DNA from: Desmodesmus armatus | Lineage: Eukaryota > Chlorophyta > Chlorophyceae > Sphaeropleales > Scenedesmaceae | Direction: 5' to 3' | NCBI GenBank assembly: GCA_007449985.2 | Contig: VIIQ02000593.1 | Span: 62,001 to 126,000, forward strand | DNA length: 64,000 bases | Part shown: piece after piece, positions 11,609 to 24,757 of the stretch | How the letters are laid out: each line of letters starts with the position of its first letter | Position numbering within the stretch: position 1 is the first letter of the stretch | The notes under the pieces: model-generated | Database searches by the model: none | What the model saw: the letters and a program-made list of their open reading frames with translations, nothing else | Told to the model about the DNA's origin: nothing | Position numbers and translations under genes: made by a program

Positions 11609-14600
11609 GCTGCTGACACCTGTGGACTAGCTCAAGCGAGCAGGCAACCTGAAGTTTCGCTGACAGTTAATGGTGATAGCAGAAGGGACAGGCTCCGAAG
11701 AGGTGTACTGTTCTGTGTTACAAACAACCACCACAACCAACACATCTAACACTCATCAAATTACGCTTGTCCTCTACTACTGCCACCTCCTCCTTGATTG
11801 GCTCTTCCCGAACAACGAAGACACATAAACCATACTACTAGAGCTACTGAATGCAGTAGGAACTTGGGGCAGGTCAGCCGACAAGTCAACAACATGTGCA
11901 TACATGCCAGCTGGCCCAGTTATGAGGCCGGACTGGAAAAGCACACAGCCTCTGGAAGCTGGTGGCATGCATGAAAAGGCATGTGCTGCAAGTACAAAAT
12001 CAACCAAAAACACTGCTAAGCTGCTTGTAGTGACCACCCAGGTCTGCTACCCAGCACACACGAGGAATGGAGGAACAACAACATGCCCATGCCATGCCTG
12101 CAACAACTGTGAAGAGGCATCAGTGCATGAGCTCTGCAGTGTACAGACTCTCCTTATGTTGGCTGCAAAAAAAGACAAGGACAATACACTGCAATTCGAG
12201 GATACAATAGTACATTGCACAGTCACAAAGGGCAGGTGAAGATGGAGTCAAGGGCAGAAACAGATGGCACGCATGTGTGCTGTGCATCCCTCTCTCAACA
12301 GCTTCACATGCTGTCAGTGCCACACCAGGCAACCACAAGCCACCAGCACAGGGCTGAGTGGACAAGCAGCCTTCTGCTGGGACGTGAACCATGCGTTGAC
12401 CCACACCACCCCAGTGACACTGCAACCAATCTCTTCTACCACAAAACGCGCAAGGGCGGCGACGCACAGTGACAGCCTGCATGCACGCTACATTACGTTC
12501 ACATCACTACATGTACACGCCCTCACTGTCTGCACCACAGAGGACCATCTCTCAGAGCAACGCACAAGCCCAACAGAGCCCTTCCAATGCAAACAAACAA
12601 TGCTGTCACTGCCACAGCCACAACACCAGAAGCCGGCCAAGCAAGCCCCAAACTCCCGCTGCAAAGGCACAGCTCCCATTTCTTCTAACCGAGACACGTC
12701 TCGCCAATTTTCTGTTGCTCCTGCGGGTGCCTTCTTCGCCGCAACATGCACACAAGGGTGCCCCAGCCATGCCAGTGACGACATGAGCTGGGTGGGTTGA
12801 TATACAATGGGCCACTAGAGGGCCCGGGCTCACACACCACGAGGCGAGCCTGCTGCTGGGGGAGTGGCACCGATGGTTACGCCAGCCACCAGCTGCGTGC
12901 GCACAAGACATGACAGTTGACTTGCATTGCAGGCGCCCTACTTGCTCAGTAGGGGAAGCAATGCAGCATCCAACACCACCATGTATCGGTGACCGCAAGC
13001 GGCTGCTGCGCAGTGCGCAACTGTTTTGACTTGGCGCTGCACAAACGCGTGCTAATGTGAAGTCACATGCATGAGTACATGTGTACATACAGCGTTGCTG
13101 GCTGGTGGAAAGTGCCACATCGACACAGCGGGCAAAAGATGACCTTGGTGAACACCGCTGAGGTCTGGCACAATGCAAACCATGGGCTGCCGCATGAACA
13201 CAACCCAAAACCTCAGACAGTCCCAGTCAGCACACCTGCGCCGCCGATGGCAGTCAAAGCGCCAGGAGGCCTTCCTCACAACTGGTGACTGAACAGCATG
13301 ACAATATTCAAGTGACGATCCGACAGTAGATCCCACTACACAGCACGCATGTACACACTTGCCGCAGGTGAAGCCACGCAGATGCACAACACCACCCAGC
13401 AAGCTCTTGCAGCGTTGCAGCTGTCTCACACCCTCGCTTGACGCTCATGAACGTGTCTTCCACGCTGACAACTGGTACAACCACCACGCACACAAACAGT
13501 CAACCTGCTTGGACAGTGATCTGCCCACGGCAATGGAACACAAGGAAGCATACACCGCACCACACCGGTTGCAGATGTGGCACACCCACAACACACCCTC
13601 CACAACCACTGCTTCGCATAGCATCTTGCCGCAAACGCAAGAAGGTGGGCACAAGCGCTGCCCGGACACCCAGTGCCACAATCTGAACACCATTCCAACC
13701 CTCAGTGTCTTCACTTGGCGGTGCCCTGCAGTTGATAACGGGCTCCACAAGCAAGCACACATACTGCTGTGTGTGCATCAGGCGTTTGCTGCCTATGGAC
13801 GACACAATAATCAACCGCCCTGACACGACCAGGATACCAGAGCACAGGACAACATGCCCTCTCACAGCGATCGCTCAAGCACACCTGTACCAACAACCAC
13901 GCCAAGTTACTATTTGCTGAATGCTGCAAGCTTGGACCACTGAATCGGACATCTTGCATGCAGCCATGCAGCACACCGGCTGCTGCTGTACTGCACGCCG
14001 CTCCCCCCTCTAGCAAGATCCACAACGCAGAGCTGACATGCAGGATGGCTGTGCACAGGTGCAGTCAGGGTATCAGCCTGAACAAGCAGCCAATCCAGCT
14101 CGCAAAAAGAAGCCAATATGAATAGGGACATGGTCACACCATATATGGTGTACAAAACTGTGACCTGTGCTGAACGGTGATATCTTCTGTACACGCAAGT
14201 GACCATGGGGCACTTGCAGTTCTTAACAAAAACACGCCACACGAAAGGCCTGCCAGCCCCATCAAACCTGCAGCTTGAAGCACGCCACACTGCAAATTCA
14301 GGTGCCTACAAGTTGCTACGCAGCCCATCAACACCAGTGCGCCACAAACACAGCTCAGGAGAACACATGCAAGTGGTTGTGGAACCGTGGCTGCACTTTC
14401 AGCATTTGCAAAATGCCTGCCACGTCGCCATGTCTGCAGAAGCAACGTGCGCAGCAACAGAATTCCACCCATCCCCACCACAACAAAGAGCAGCTGCTGT
14501 ATGGAGGACCCGACTGAAGCATGCGCTCCTGCACAAATCACTCTCACCAACTCAGAGTGGCCACCATTCAAACCCTATCATTGAGATCCCATGGTCTGCA

Positions 14601-14622
14601 AGCTGAAACTTGCCTCACTGCC
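11609..14622. other. 3-kb stretch with no recognised gene
   Basis: It lies between the RecA start and the 3' end of the OPR-like gene, so it should hold the RecA promoter and the OPR-like 3' UTR. Open frames up to about 200 aa occur on both strands but have no recognisable domain and no splice-consistent extension. No tRNA-like or tandem structure was seen. Confidence 0.45.
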
Positions 14623-17600
14623 TCACTGCCTGCGAGTGGGCCTCAATGGAGGGCGTGATGCTGCCGGATTACCATCCAACATCCATGGCCCCAGCTGCAC
14701 ATCGTCAGCTGCGCCAGCCATCCTGCAGAAATCGAAAGCAGACTGAGCCTGCTGTTGCCCAGCAGCGACAGCTGCGAGCAGGTTCTGCTGGGCCTGCTGT
14801 TGCTGCAGCCGCGCCAGCAGCAGATTCTGCTGCTGCTGCTGGTTCTGAGCAGCCTGCTGCTGCTGCTGCTGAGCAGCCCAGCGTGCTGCGGCCTCCTGTT
14901 GTTGCTGCTGCCTGATCAGCACCTCCAACCCAGATGCTGCCTCCAGGTTTGCCAGGCACGCCTCCACATGGCCCAGGGCCTCATCTTGCCTCAGCGCGCT
15001 GCTGCACACAGGACACGACAGCAGCTGCCCACCCATGCCCATCCCTGCGCCTGAGCCAAGCAACGCTGCCACAGCCGCCTGCTGCTGTTGCTGCTGGAGC
15101 TGCTGCTGCTGTTGGAGCTGTTGGTGCTGCTGGAGCTGCTGCAGCAGCGCAAAGTTGTTGCTTGCTGCATTGTTGGCATCGAGGATTGACTGCTGCTGCT
15201 GCTGCTGGCGCACCAGCTGCTCATACATCTGCATGCCCTGCTGTGCAGCTGACACGGGCAGCTGGCCAAAGGTGGACGTTGCCGCATCAGTCTCAACCAG
15301 ACCCTGACCAGTCCCGCTGAAGGCAAAGCCAGTGCCACTACTGCTGCGGGCCCGGCCACCAAAGCTGCTGCCAGCTGCACCGTTACTCCCCCTGCGCTCG
15401 CCGTACACAGGGGGGCTGCTGCCCAGTCCACTCAGCCTGCCACCGCCCCCATGCACGGCTGCATTGTTGGCAGCACCCCCTGCTGCCAAGCTGCCAGCAG
15501 CGCTGATGCTGTTGGCGATGCTGTTCACCAGGCCCTGGGCTGCTGAGACAGCCTGGTTGACATCAATGGTGCTGGCCACCCCCTGGCGGCCCGCCATGGC
15601 GCTGACTGCTGCTGCCTCAGCCTGGTGCAGGATGTACAGCTGGCAGGCCTTGTGCAGCTCCAGGCGCTCTGCTGTGGTCCACGTGTCTGCCATGGCTGGG
15701 TGTGCACTCAGCAGCCGCAGCAGGCTGCCCAAAAACACCCAGGGAGGTGCGATGTTGCTGTGGCAGGCCTTGAGCAGCGTGCACAGCTCCTGGGGCTTGA
15801 AGGTGGCGATCTCAGTGTGGTGGGCCATGCTGCCGCGCCGCAGGCGCAGGGCAGACACCTCAAAGACAGCGCCCAGCAGCTCCCCGCTGAGAAGCCCCAC
15901 CTTGTCAAAGGCATAGACTGCATTGCTGAGTGCCTGCTCGTTGAAGCCGCCACCACCCACATATGGCAGGGACTGGCCGCTGTCAAGTATCACGGCAGTG
16001 CAACGCAGCCGCACAAGGGACTCGCTGTGGATCAGCACAAACAGCTGCTGTATTGAGGGCTGCTGGCAGCAAGCCACACCCAGCAGGGTCGCAAACGACC
16101 ACGCGATGTTGACCAAAGCCTGCAGAAGACATAGCAGCAGCATGCAGGGTAGCGACACAGATGTCAGGAGATGCCTAACACAGTCAGAGCATGTGCTCAA
16201 GCCTCTGTCATTCTTTGCAGCGTCTGTGTATGACAAACATGACTCCTCTTGACTTGCACGCGCACGCATCCACCGCCAGCACGGTGCTCCTGATGCCTCA
16301 CCTGGCAGCTGAAGTCTCGCTCAACAAGAGCCAGATAGCGCTGGCACTCAGGCAGGCGCGGCTCGCCATTGCTGCCAGGGGGTGCCAGGGTGGCATGGGG
16401 GCGCACCAAGGCACGTGCTGCAGCCCCGGCAAGCTCTGTGAGGAAGCGCATGATGTCAGGGTGGCGCAGCGCGTCCACCTCCATGCCACGAGACTTCAGG
16501 TGAGCCAGTGCCCAGATGCTGTTGGACAGAGCCTGCAGCATGGACAGCAGCACATGCGCACAACTGTCATCTGGCTGAACACATGCGAGTTGAAGCTCAC
16601 AGGCGTGTTGAAAGGCACGCAGCGTCTGGCAACTGAATACTCCAGTTGCACGCTCCCGTCCATAAGCCTTGCTGTTGCCCCGCCTTTCTGCCCCGACTTC
16701 CCCAACTGTCTTCGAGTTGATACGACTTACTGACCACACCAAGATGCATACAAGCCGGTAGCAACACACCTGTGCGTCAAAGGTGCTGGCCCCGTCCGGC
16801 CTGTGCGCCTGCAGCACCAGCTGGTCTGTAATCTTGTGCACCAGGGCGAACACAACAGCTGGCGGCGCCACTGGCAGCTTCGCATAGCTCCACAGCATGT
16901 TGGCGAGACCCTGCGCACAAACAAAACAGTCAGGCACACATCAGAGGCAAAGCCACAGCAGCCAGCTGCGCCTGTGAGTTGGGAGCTGCTGCCAACTTGC
17001 TTGCTGTTGACGCACCCATCACCCGCCCCCCAAAAAAACTGTCTGGCCAGGTGGGCTTTCTCCACCCCCTTGCTGCTGCCACTAGCTGCTGCTAGCTCAC
17101 CCCCCTTGCTGCTGTGAGGCGGCTGGCAGTGCTCAGCGCTGTAGGCTGCTGACCTGTGGGCTGCTGGTGTCCAGGGTGCGAATGATGAAGGGGGCCACCA
17201 TCAGCGCCAGCTCTGTGGTGAGAGCGCTGTCGTCGTTGCTCAGGTCCAGCTTCGCCAGTGCCCAGGTGAGGTTGGCCAGGCAGCGCCCATCCACACCTTT
17301 GATGCCCTCACTGTGGGTGTGCAGGTAGTTGAGGTGGGCCTGCAGCAGCTTGCTGCTGATGGAGCCTGCAAGGGTCAAAAGCAAGGGCAGTATTTGACAA
17401 CTGCGGGGGGGGGAAGCACCAACACACCAGATGCGGTAAGCTCAGCTGCGAGCCGCGGGCATGCCCAAACAAGCAAGCTAAAATGACGTCCAACGCAACC
17501 AACACTGCGACCCAAGCGGAACACTCACGCAAAAGCAGCTGAAATGTTGGGTGCTTCTGCAGCTCTATCAGGTAGCTGCTCCTGGCCCTGGACGCCTCCT

Positions 17601-18478
17601 TTGACATCTTCGCCAGCCGGTACAGGCATGTGACCAGGTTGATGAGGTCCAAGAGGCAGTGGTAGTGTGACACAAATTCCAGCAGGTCCTGCAACCATGC
17701 AAAGAAGCCACAAAGTGGGTATTCAATCTATACCTCCTATATGCCTGCTTGGCACCAACTTTGCCAAAAGGGTGACGCTGCACATACGCACCCCCTTTCC
17801 CTTCATGCCCAGTGGCCTTCCATGCGTGTGCTGGCATGCTGTTCCCTGCCTTTCACAACACCTCCTTGCTGTGAGAGCACTGCTGCGCTCAAGTAGTCCA
17901 AGCTGCATCGAGATAGCCACAGTGGGTGTTCTGTCTTTGATTCCTATATGCCTGCACCTATATGCCTGCAAATTTGTACAGAAGAGCAGATGCTGCACAT
18001 CCGCACCCCCTCTCCCTTTCTGCCAAGTAGCCTTTCGTGCATGTGCTGCCATGCTTTTCAACATACCTCCTTGCTTTGAAAAGCACTGATCCGCTTGAGT
18101 AGTCCATGCTGCATGGGGATAGCCACATCAGGCACCTTGATGACCCGAGAAGGTGAGTCTACTCCTGCACAAGCGCACCGACAGACCACGTAAGAACGTT
18201 GGACCACAACGTTATGCATAGTTCCGCGAAACAGATAACCCCCCGTGTCGCTGTGGTGGTCCTAGGGGGAGCGGACGGAAGCTGACCAAACGTCGGAAAA
18301 ACTCTGGACCATCCATGCACTCACCCTCCTCGCTGTGTATGGATGCTGTTGACGGAGAGCGGGGCTTGTGCGTCCTTATGTGTGCCGGGGGGGTTGAGGG
18401 AGCCTTGTCTCCAGGTCCCCCAATCGACTGCCCTATCGACCCTATCAGCGAGGTCCTCTTCGTCTTGACGCCCTGCAT
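14623..18478 (-). CDS. OPR-like helical-repeat protein with Q-rich tail and UBZ4-like zinc finger
   Basis: Probably an organellar RNA-binding or RNA-maturation factor, judged from LxNxxWxxAxL repeats typical of octotricopeptide (OPR) and FASTK-related proteins of algae. Exons: 18325-18478, 18067-18164, 17529-17688, 17154-17365, 16770-16910, 16302-16532 and 14623-16119, about 830 aa. Repeat cores seen: LINLVTCLYRLAKM, LANLTWALAKLDL, LANMLWSYAKL, LSNSIWALAHLK, LVNIAWSFATLL and LSNAVYAFDKVG. Three successive exons begin at the same motif position in phase 0. The last exon adds a Gly/Ser-rich linker, long Gln tracts and a CPVC-x11-H-x3-C finger between them. The N-terminal 50 aa are Ser/Pro/Lys-rich. 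The start at 18478 is the first in-frame ATG found and an upstream exon is possible. The target RNA is unknown. Alternatives are a FASTK-like or heptatricopeptide protein. Confidence 0.75.
17700..18164 (-). repeat. About 230-bp tandem duplication that includes most of OPR-like exon 2
   Basis: The segment around exon 2 (18067-18164) has a diverged second copy near 17858-17930 within the downstream intron, with the flanking sequence also repeated (CCTATATGCCTGC; GCACATACGCACCCCC against GCACATCCGCACCCCC). The copy keeps a GT after the matching AAGGAG, so it looks like a pseudo-exon. Confidence 0.85.
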
Positions 18479-19115
18479 GAGTGTGAGGGTGTGCTTTCAA
18501 TGTCCACAAAACATCCACCACCAAACGGAGGGTCCCGACAGCATCACAGGTGGAGTCACAACAGCATCCTCTTCGTCACACCTGCTCATCCGGCTCCGAG
18601 CGACGTCTCCCTGTCTTGTCGTGAGACATAATGACTTCTGCTACTTCCTTACAACCATATTTCTTGCTGTCGGAACCAGCGATGCACATCAACTTGCTAC
18701 GCTTTGTGGCACGAAAGGATTTGTTGCCTGCAATCGACACACTTCTTTTACATCAAGATATGTTGAGAAGCTGGACGGCGAGCCGAGATGATGAACGAAC
18801 CACACATGAAACACCAACCACCAATGACAGAACCTCGAGGCACCCGCTGGTGGGCTCTCGATGTGGCACAACAAAGTCAGTCTCTTCAATGCTTTGCAGT
18901 AGGTGTTCCTCACAGGCACACGCAGAGGCCTGGACGGGCCGTTGGCAAGTGGCCGCGCCAAAAGCAGTGAAGTTGCCTCTTGTGCCACTAGAGCCCCCAT
19001 CACTTCTAAATTGTGCTTCTAAGTTGCCTTAAGAGGCTCCTGTGCACCCTGCAAGCTTTGCTGGCACCCTCCTGGGACCCAGACTGAGACGCAGCAGCAA
19101 GGCAAGGACCTGGAC
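18479..19115. promoter_or_regulatory. Divergent promoter region between the OPR-like gene and the TauE/SafE permease
   Basis: 637 bp separate the two divergent start codons. The stretch must contain both 5' UTRs and promoters. No TATA-like box or other specific element could be assigned. Base composition is less repetitive than in the neighbouring introns. Confidence 0.45.
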
Positions 19116-21530
19116 ATGGCGACAGCCTCCATTATAGTGGTGCTTGCTCTCGGCAACTTCCTGGGAGGCTTAGTGAAAGGTGGGCTTTTCAAGGGCATGG
19201 TTGGCAAAGGTTGTGCGGCGCATGTACATTCCTATGGCGCAGTGCTGAACAGCCACTGGGGCAGCAGGATTTGCTGTCGCCTGGGGTTCACAGCATAGCT
19301 TGAAGGATTGCATGAGCCTGACAGCAGACCTGCACATGAAGCAGCAGCACGTTTCTGCAGTGGCGCTGCACCCTCCCCAGCTCGCTTGCATCCAGCAGAG
19401 TCCACCCATTCCTGCTCCCCACCATCCCACTGCTCACTGGTCACCCCCTGCACGACATGCAGGCATCACCGGCTTTGGCAGTGCAATCCTGAATTTGTGC
19501 ATTTGGATCATCGCCACCTGTATCGGCATCAATTCAGGTATGTTGGGAGGGTATTGCTTGCCCTTGTGCTGTTCTTCCTCACCCCCTTCCCAAGTTGCGG
19601 CATGCACTGTCGCACCAGGGCACCAATTCCAGCAAACTTGACATCATTGTGACACCGCACCTTGACATAGGACCCAACGCAGCGCATTTGGTTGAGTACC
19701 TGCTGTGCCTCCTCCACATGCTTGCTTGTTGCTGCTGCTGCAGGCACACTGCAACAGGCTGTGCTGACAGAATGCATAGCAAGCGAATTCATGGCTGTGC
19801 CGTTGCTATTTATGACCAGAGCCCATGCAACCTGCGACTGGGCCCTGGTGTTCTCCTTGAGCATAGCGGGGGTGAGTGTGGCTCAGCAGCAGATGGGCCC
19901 CTACTTCCTCAAGCCAGGCACCTGTGCTTCAAGCAACAAGTTGTGAAAGTACTCTGGGGCATCACCACCCAACTGCCTGCATCATGCATGGTGTTAAACA
20001 CATGAGTTAAAACCATCAAGTGCATGTGCTTGTCAAACTGTGTCTCATTGGTAGTCCTGCCTGCTTTTGCTCAGGCTGTCGGCGCCCCCATCGGTGCAGC
20101 CATGCTGACGCATCTGCCTGCTCGCCAAGTGGAGTTTGTTGTGGGCTGCCTCATGCTGCTGGTGATCCTGTTCAACTGGCTGCATAAGAAGCCCAGCAGC
20201 AGCCAAGAAGCGCACGGGTAAGCATTGGCGGCCGCAGACCATGTCACAGCTCAGGCCCTCTGTTGTCGGCGTAGGGGGCAGCCCTACTCATTACTACTGT
20301 GTTGAGCATGTGCTGGGCATTGACAGCTAATTGCCCACGACAGCGTTGCCGCCCAGCTGCTGACGCCACAGCACATACGTACAGGCAGTAGCACCGTGCA
20401 GCACAGGCGTGACTTCAGCAACCTTCACTGCCAATAACCCGTTCCTGCACTGTGCCTGTTCACAGGGATGCTTCAGTTGAAGCACTGCAGGACAACAAGC
20501 CCAGTATCAGCGCAGCAGATAACAATCCTCCTGCAGGAGAACAGCGCGACACCTGTGACCCCGAGCTTCCAGCGATGCTTGTGGTGGTGGCCCATGACTA
20601 TGACAGTCCTGCAGACCAATTCAGCATACAGAGCCCAGCAGCACTCTTAGCAGCAAACCATGCAGACAACGTCCTGCAGGACAGCGCAACGCCGCCCCGG
20701 GGGCGCAGTGCCAGCAGGACAAGCAGTTGTAGTAGCATGGCCTCTGAGGTGGAGTGCGTGTGCATCATCAAGCCTGAGGCCGAAGCCTGGGATGCAGACA
20801 CAGAGAGCGCAGCACTGCTGTGCAACACTGACGCCGTCAAGCAGTTGCCCAGTGATGCAGCCGATGGCTGCACACAGCAGCTTCATGCAGGAAGCTCAGC
20901 ATGCTGCTTGGCTGCAGGAGGAGGTTCCCTCAAGAGCCGTGTGCTGACCTGGTGGAAATCTGTCACCCAGCCCGATAGGCTAGCAGTCCTGCGCAAGATG
21001 CTGCTCATGGGCTCCCTAGCGGGCACCTCATCCGGCATCATGGCAGGACTGACAGGAATGGGAGGTAAGCATCTGCTACCAACGCTCTGGTGCTGACTCC
21101 CTTATCAATGCTCCTGCAGGATGATAGCGCTGCAACCATGTGCATTACGCGGCTCTGCCGTGCTGAGGTTCTTGCCGTGATGCTCCTGTTGCTGCATGCA
21201 GGACCACCAGTCATGCTGATGTTTGAGCGCCTGCAAGTGCCCAAGGACACGGTGCGAGGCACAAACGCAGTCTGCAACATCATCCAGATCCGCATTTTCG
21301 CCTACATCGCCATGGGCGTGTTCTCCCGTGCTGACATCAGCCTTTACATAGCCGTGTCAGCCGCGGCTGTCGTCGGGATGTTCTTCGGCTGCTTGGCAGC
21401 TGCTCGGACCAACCAGGCCACGTTCAGCCGCATGCTGACGGTGCTGATGGTGCTGTGCTGTGTGCTGATGTTCGCCAGTGCTGCCGGCATAGCGGGCAAC
21501 CGGCTGCCAGCAGAGCATCACAGCAGCTAG
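19116..21530 (+). CDS. TauE/SafE (DUF81) family membrane permease
   Basis: Multi-pass membrane protein of the TauE/SafE family, whose members export sulfite, sulfoacetate or related anions; the substrate here is unknown. Exons: 19116-19179, 19463-19537, 19744-19871, 20075-20217, 20466-21064 and 21202-21530, 445 aa, all phase-consistent. The first half has KGITGFGSA, a helix with LLFMTRAHATCDWALVF, and VGAPIGAAMLTHLPARQVE leading into a hydrophobic helix. The second half begins LLMGSLAGTSSGIMAGLTGMGGPP, the pseudo-repeat of the first half, and ends with three hydrophobic segments. Exon 5 inserts about 140 residues rich in Asp, Ser and Ala (two-halves linker, probably cytosolic) that bacterial members lack. 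The start is the only ATG that puts the first membrane segment in frame; an additional upstream exon with a targeting peptide is not excluded. Confidence 0.88.
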
Positions 21531-23223
21531 TGAGCGACATACCGTTCAGCAAAGAGCTGTACCACAGCATGGCACTGACAGCACATCAGTGCTGGTTGCT
21601 CCATCAGCATCAATGGCGATTTTGCTGCAGCCTTGGATGTCCTGAGGGAGCGGTTTTGGTGAGCAGCCGCTGCACCGGGTGCTTTTGAATGCTGAAATGA
21701 ATGCCGTTGGCTGCAGCCAGCTGCGGGTAAATCAACTGTATGAATTGAACATGGTCTGGGAAGGCTCTGGCTGTGTGGTGCTTGTGCAGTGTCCTGGACA
21801 TGCAAGCACCAACCACTCAGGGCAGTTGCTTCACTACCTGCATGTGCCCAGAGACATGCACCAGTCACAGCATAAAAGCTTCAATTTTGGCACCTGTCAG
21901 CACAAGCATGCCTCGTTGTTCAGCAGGCGTGGCCTGGCAGAGTTTTCTTAGTGTTAGTGTACGTGGGCGGGCGCACAGGGTGGGTATGTTTTACATTGCT
22001 CCATAACTGTGTGTGAGGGATGGCTGTTTGCTGGTGTTGGAATGGTAGCTCGTGCTTTGCATCCATACTGATTTACTTAGCTTACTCAGCGGAGGCAGCT
22101 GGTTTGTTTGTGGCAAGTATTGGCATCCAGCAAAACCTATGTAGTACTCGGGATACCAACTGGGCAGACTGCAGTGGCACACCATGCAGACCTGTCGCAG
22201 GGCCAGCTGTCAAGCTGCCAGCATGCCTGTCTAGTATCATCTCTTGCTGTGCACGCACAGCCTTACTGATGCTATACCGGAGGGTGCGTCAGGCCAGCAC
22301 CTGCGTCTATCTTGGCGGCCAGGGCTGCTTCCATGATCACGACTTGACAATACTGTGATGCTCTATTCTTACGCGGTTGTGTGTACACAGCATGGTGATT
22401 GCGGTACCCCATGCGGACAGTATTGCACATGGTTGCTGGCAGCTTTGTTGATTGTTGTCTCTGCATCTTGTCGGTGTGCTGATGGTCTGAAAGGCACCTT
22501 GAACCAGGACTTGGCAGATGGAACAGCCAGCACATTCTGCCGCCTACCTTCCTGCATTGACGGGGGACCATCTTGGACCTTCAACCGTAGCTAGCTCCTC
22601 ATTCAGTGATGCAGGCTGACATCCTTCAACGCGCTAGTAGAGGGCATCATGCATGCCGGAGGTCAGCGCATGCTGTATATGCCAGTGGTGTGGGAGGCTG
22701 CAAATGCCTTCAACAGATGCTGTGATCACTGCTAGCACGAGGCGCTCTTGTTCTGATGGTTGGGTCCCTGGTGAGAGGCTCGATGGCATGACAGACAGCC
22801 TTCTCACGGGTAACAGACTGTTTTTGTGCTTGATGTTGCTTGTTGATTCACGTGCACCGCCGTTAGCCTGAGGAAGCAGCAGAGCGCACCCAGTTGTTGC
22901 TCTGCACACCAGCCAGGAATACCTTTGAGAGCTGAGGTTGTTATGCAGCAACACGCAACAAACAAAGGAAAATTTGATACGAAATGCTGCAACACAATTG
23001 CAAACTCATTGTACACAAAGCGAGGACCTTGTCAGTGTTACTGGTGCTGATGTTTGTCACACTACATGAGCAACAAGATGCCATATGCACAGCCATTGCC
23101 CAACAAATTGTGTGGTACCTAGGCGGGCAACCCCCCTTCACAACACCAGTGCCAAGGAGGATGCACTCAACAGCTGCCAACCAAGGGGCCTGCAGACACC
23201 CGCTAGCTAACTCAGCATCCCAG
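21531..23223. other. Convergent intergenic region, no gene recognised
   Basis: About 1.7 kb between the stop codons of the TauE/SafE permease and MoaE genes. It should hold both 3' UTRs. Frames present are short and without recognisable motifs. Confidence 0.5.
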
Positions 23224-24233
23224 CTACTGTTGTTGCGGCTGCTCTTGCAGCAGCCTGCGGCTTTCTGCATTCTCTTTCCACACTGAGCCGTCCTCAAAGA
23301 ACTCTTTCTTCCATATTGGCACTGTCGCCTTCAACTCGTCTATCGCCCAATGAGCAGCCTGCACAGGAGGGCAGCACGTGCATCACATGTGTTGGAATTG
23401 CACCACTGAACTCCGCCCCATCACAGGCCAAGGGCGGGCTTCACCAGCTACCACCAGGCCAGATGCAGAGGCTGCAGACATTGCTGGCACCCCTGCTGCA
23501 CTTGGCGAAGGTGGAGATCAAGGTGCCAGCCACCTTCACTGCTGTCATGCATCTCTAGCTGACACCGGCCTGACCAGGGGCCTTGCCACCAACTGGGTGT
23601 CACAGACCGATGCACTGCCCCACAGCCAGAGGGCTTCAGATATGTGAGCGGAGCGCTTTGTGCCACAGTGCGCTGGCCAAAGGAATTTTAGGCAGGGGGC
23701 GGAACTGCACACTGGCAGCTGCCAAGAGGCCTCAAGCGAAGTTAAGTGCATTCATTTGCTCACCTCGATTGCTGCCTGCCTGTGGGGAGATGACACTGCG
23801 ATGATGACACTGGCCTCACACACCTTCACTGTGCCTGTCCGGTGCGCCATAGCAATGTGCGTCACCTGCCACTTTTGCTGCAACGCCACACACAACTCCT
23901 GCAAGCAGCACAGGGAACCATCATGCACAAATTATGTCCCAGGCGCTTTCTACCTGCTGTTCAAGCCGGTCTACACTTGTCTGCCAAGCAACTCACCTTC
24001 AGCTTCGCAACTGCCATTGGTATGTAGGCTTCATACTCGAGGTACAGCACTGCCTTGCTGTTGAAGTTGTTGCGCGTGGTGCCGATAAAGGTGCTGATGG
24101 CGCCCGCCTCTGGGTGCGTGACCAGCTGCGTCAGCTTGAGCAGGTCCAGGGGCTGGTCAGTCACCTCAACATACCAGCCCTGGCCTTCTGCAGCTTGTAG
24201 TTGCTGCTGCTGAGGCTGCTGCTGTGCTGCCAT
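23224..24233 (-). CDS. CNX6: Molybdopterin synthase catalytic (large) subunit, MoaE/CNX6
   Basis: Converts cyclic pyranopterin monophosphate to molybdopterin using sulfur from the thiocarboxylated small subunit (MoaD/CNX7), a cytosolic step of molybdenum cofactor synthesis in plants and algae. Three phase-0 exons: 23997-24233, 23764-23898 and 23224-23358, 168 aa, normal for the family. Motifs: GAISTFIGTTRNNF, LYLEYEAYIPMA, HRTGTVKVCEASV, VSSPHRQAA and LKATVPIWKKEFFEDG; the lysines of the last motif correspond to the active-site lysines of bacterial MoaE. The N-terminus carries a short Gln-rich extension. The product is needed by the aldehyde oxidase encoded about 30 kb away. Confidence 0.96.
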
Positions 24234-24757
24234 TCACGGTGCCTTAGGGCAATGCTGATCACAGTGCCTGCCTCCCAGTTGAGTGCTGCGTACACGTACT
24301 GCTGCCGCCACCGCTGCTGCTTGCGCAAGCTGGCAGGGAGGGAGGGCGTTCAAGGGGTATGAACAGAATCCTATACCAAAGGCTGATTGCAAGAGTACTG
24401 CAGTGGTTGTGTTGGGTAGGCTACATGTCCATGCCACAGATCACCATGTTCATGTGTACTTGAGCTTGACCGGGGTGCAAGAGTGCTGCCGATTGGCCGA
24501 TTAGTGTCAAGCTGCGGCAGAAGGATAACACAGGTGGTACTTTGCAATGTCTTTGACAATGGCGAAAATGTCATGTGTGACAGTGTGGCGTGTGACAAGT
24601 CCATCGTTGGTGATCATTGGCCGCTGATAGATGCACATTCCTGCAAGATTGCATTTCTTCAACCTTCAGCACAGCGCAACACTCACACGATAAGATACAG
24701 TGTCTCGGACATAGAGATCTGGTGTACCTGTATTCGTCTCCGCCCTCTGCAACTACC
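24234..24757. promoter_or_regulatory. Divergent promoter region between MoaE and an unknown gene
   Basis: 524 bp between divergent start codons. No specific promoter element could be assigned from sequence alone. Confidence 0.45.

Noticed and set aside
12120..14290. Several 100-200 codon frames on both strands
   Set aside because: Overlapping, Cys/His-rich by composition and without motifs; consistent with non-coding sequence.
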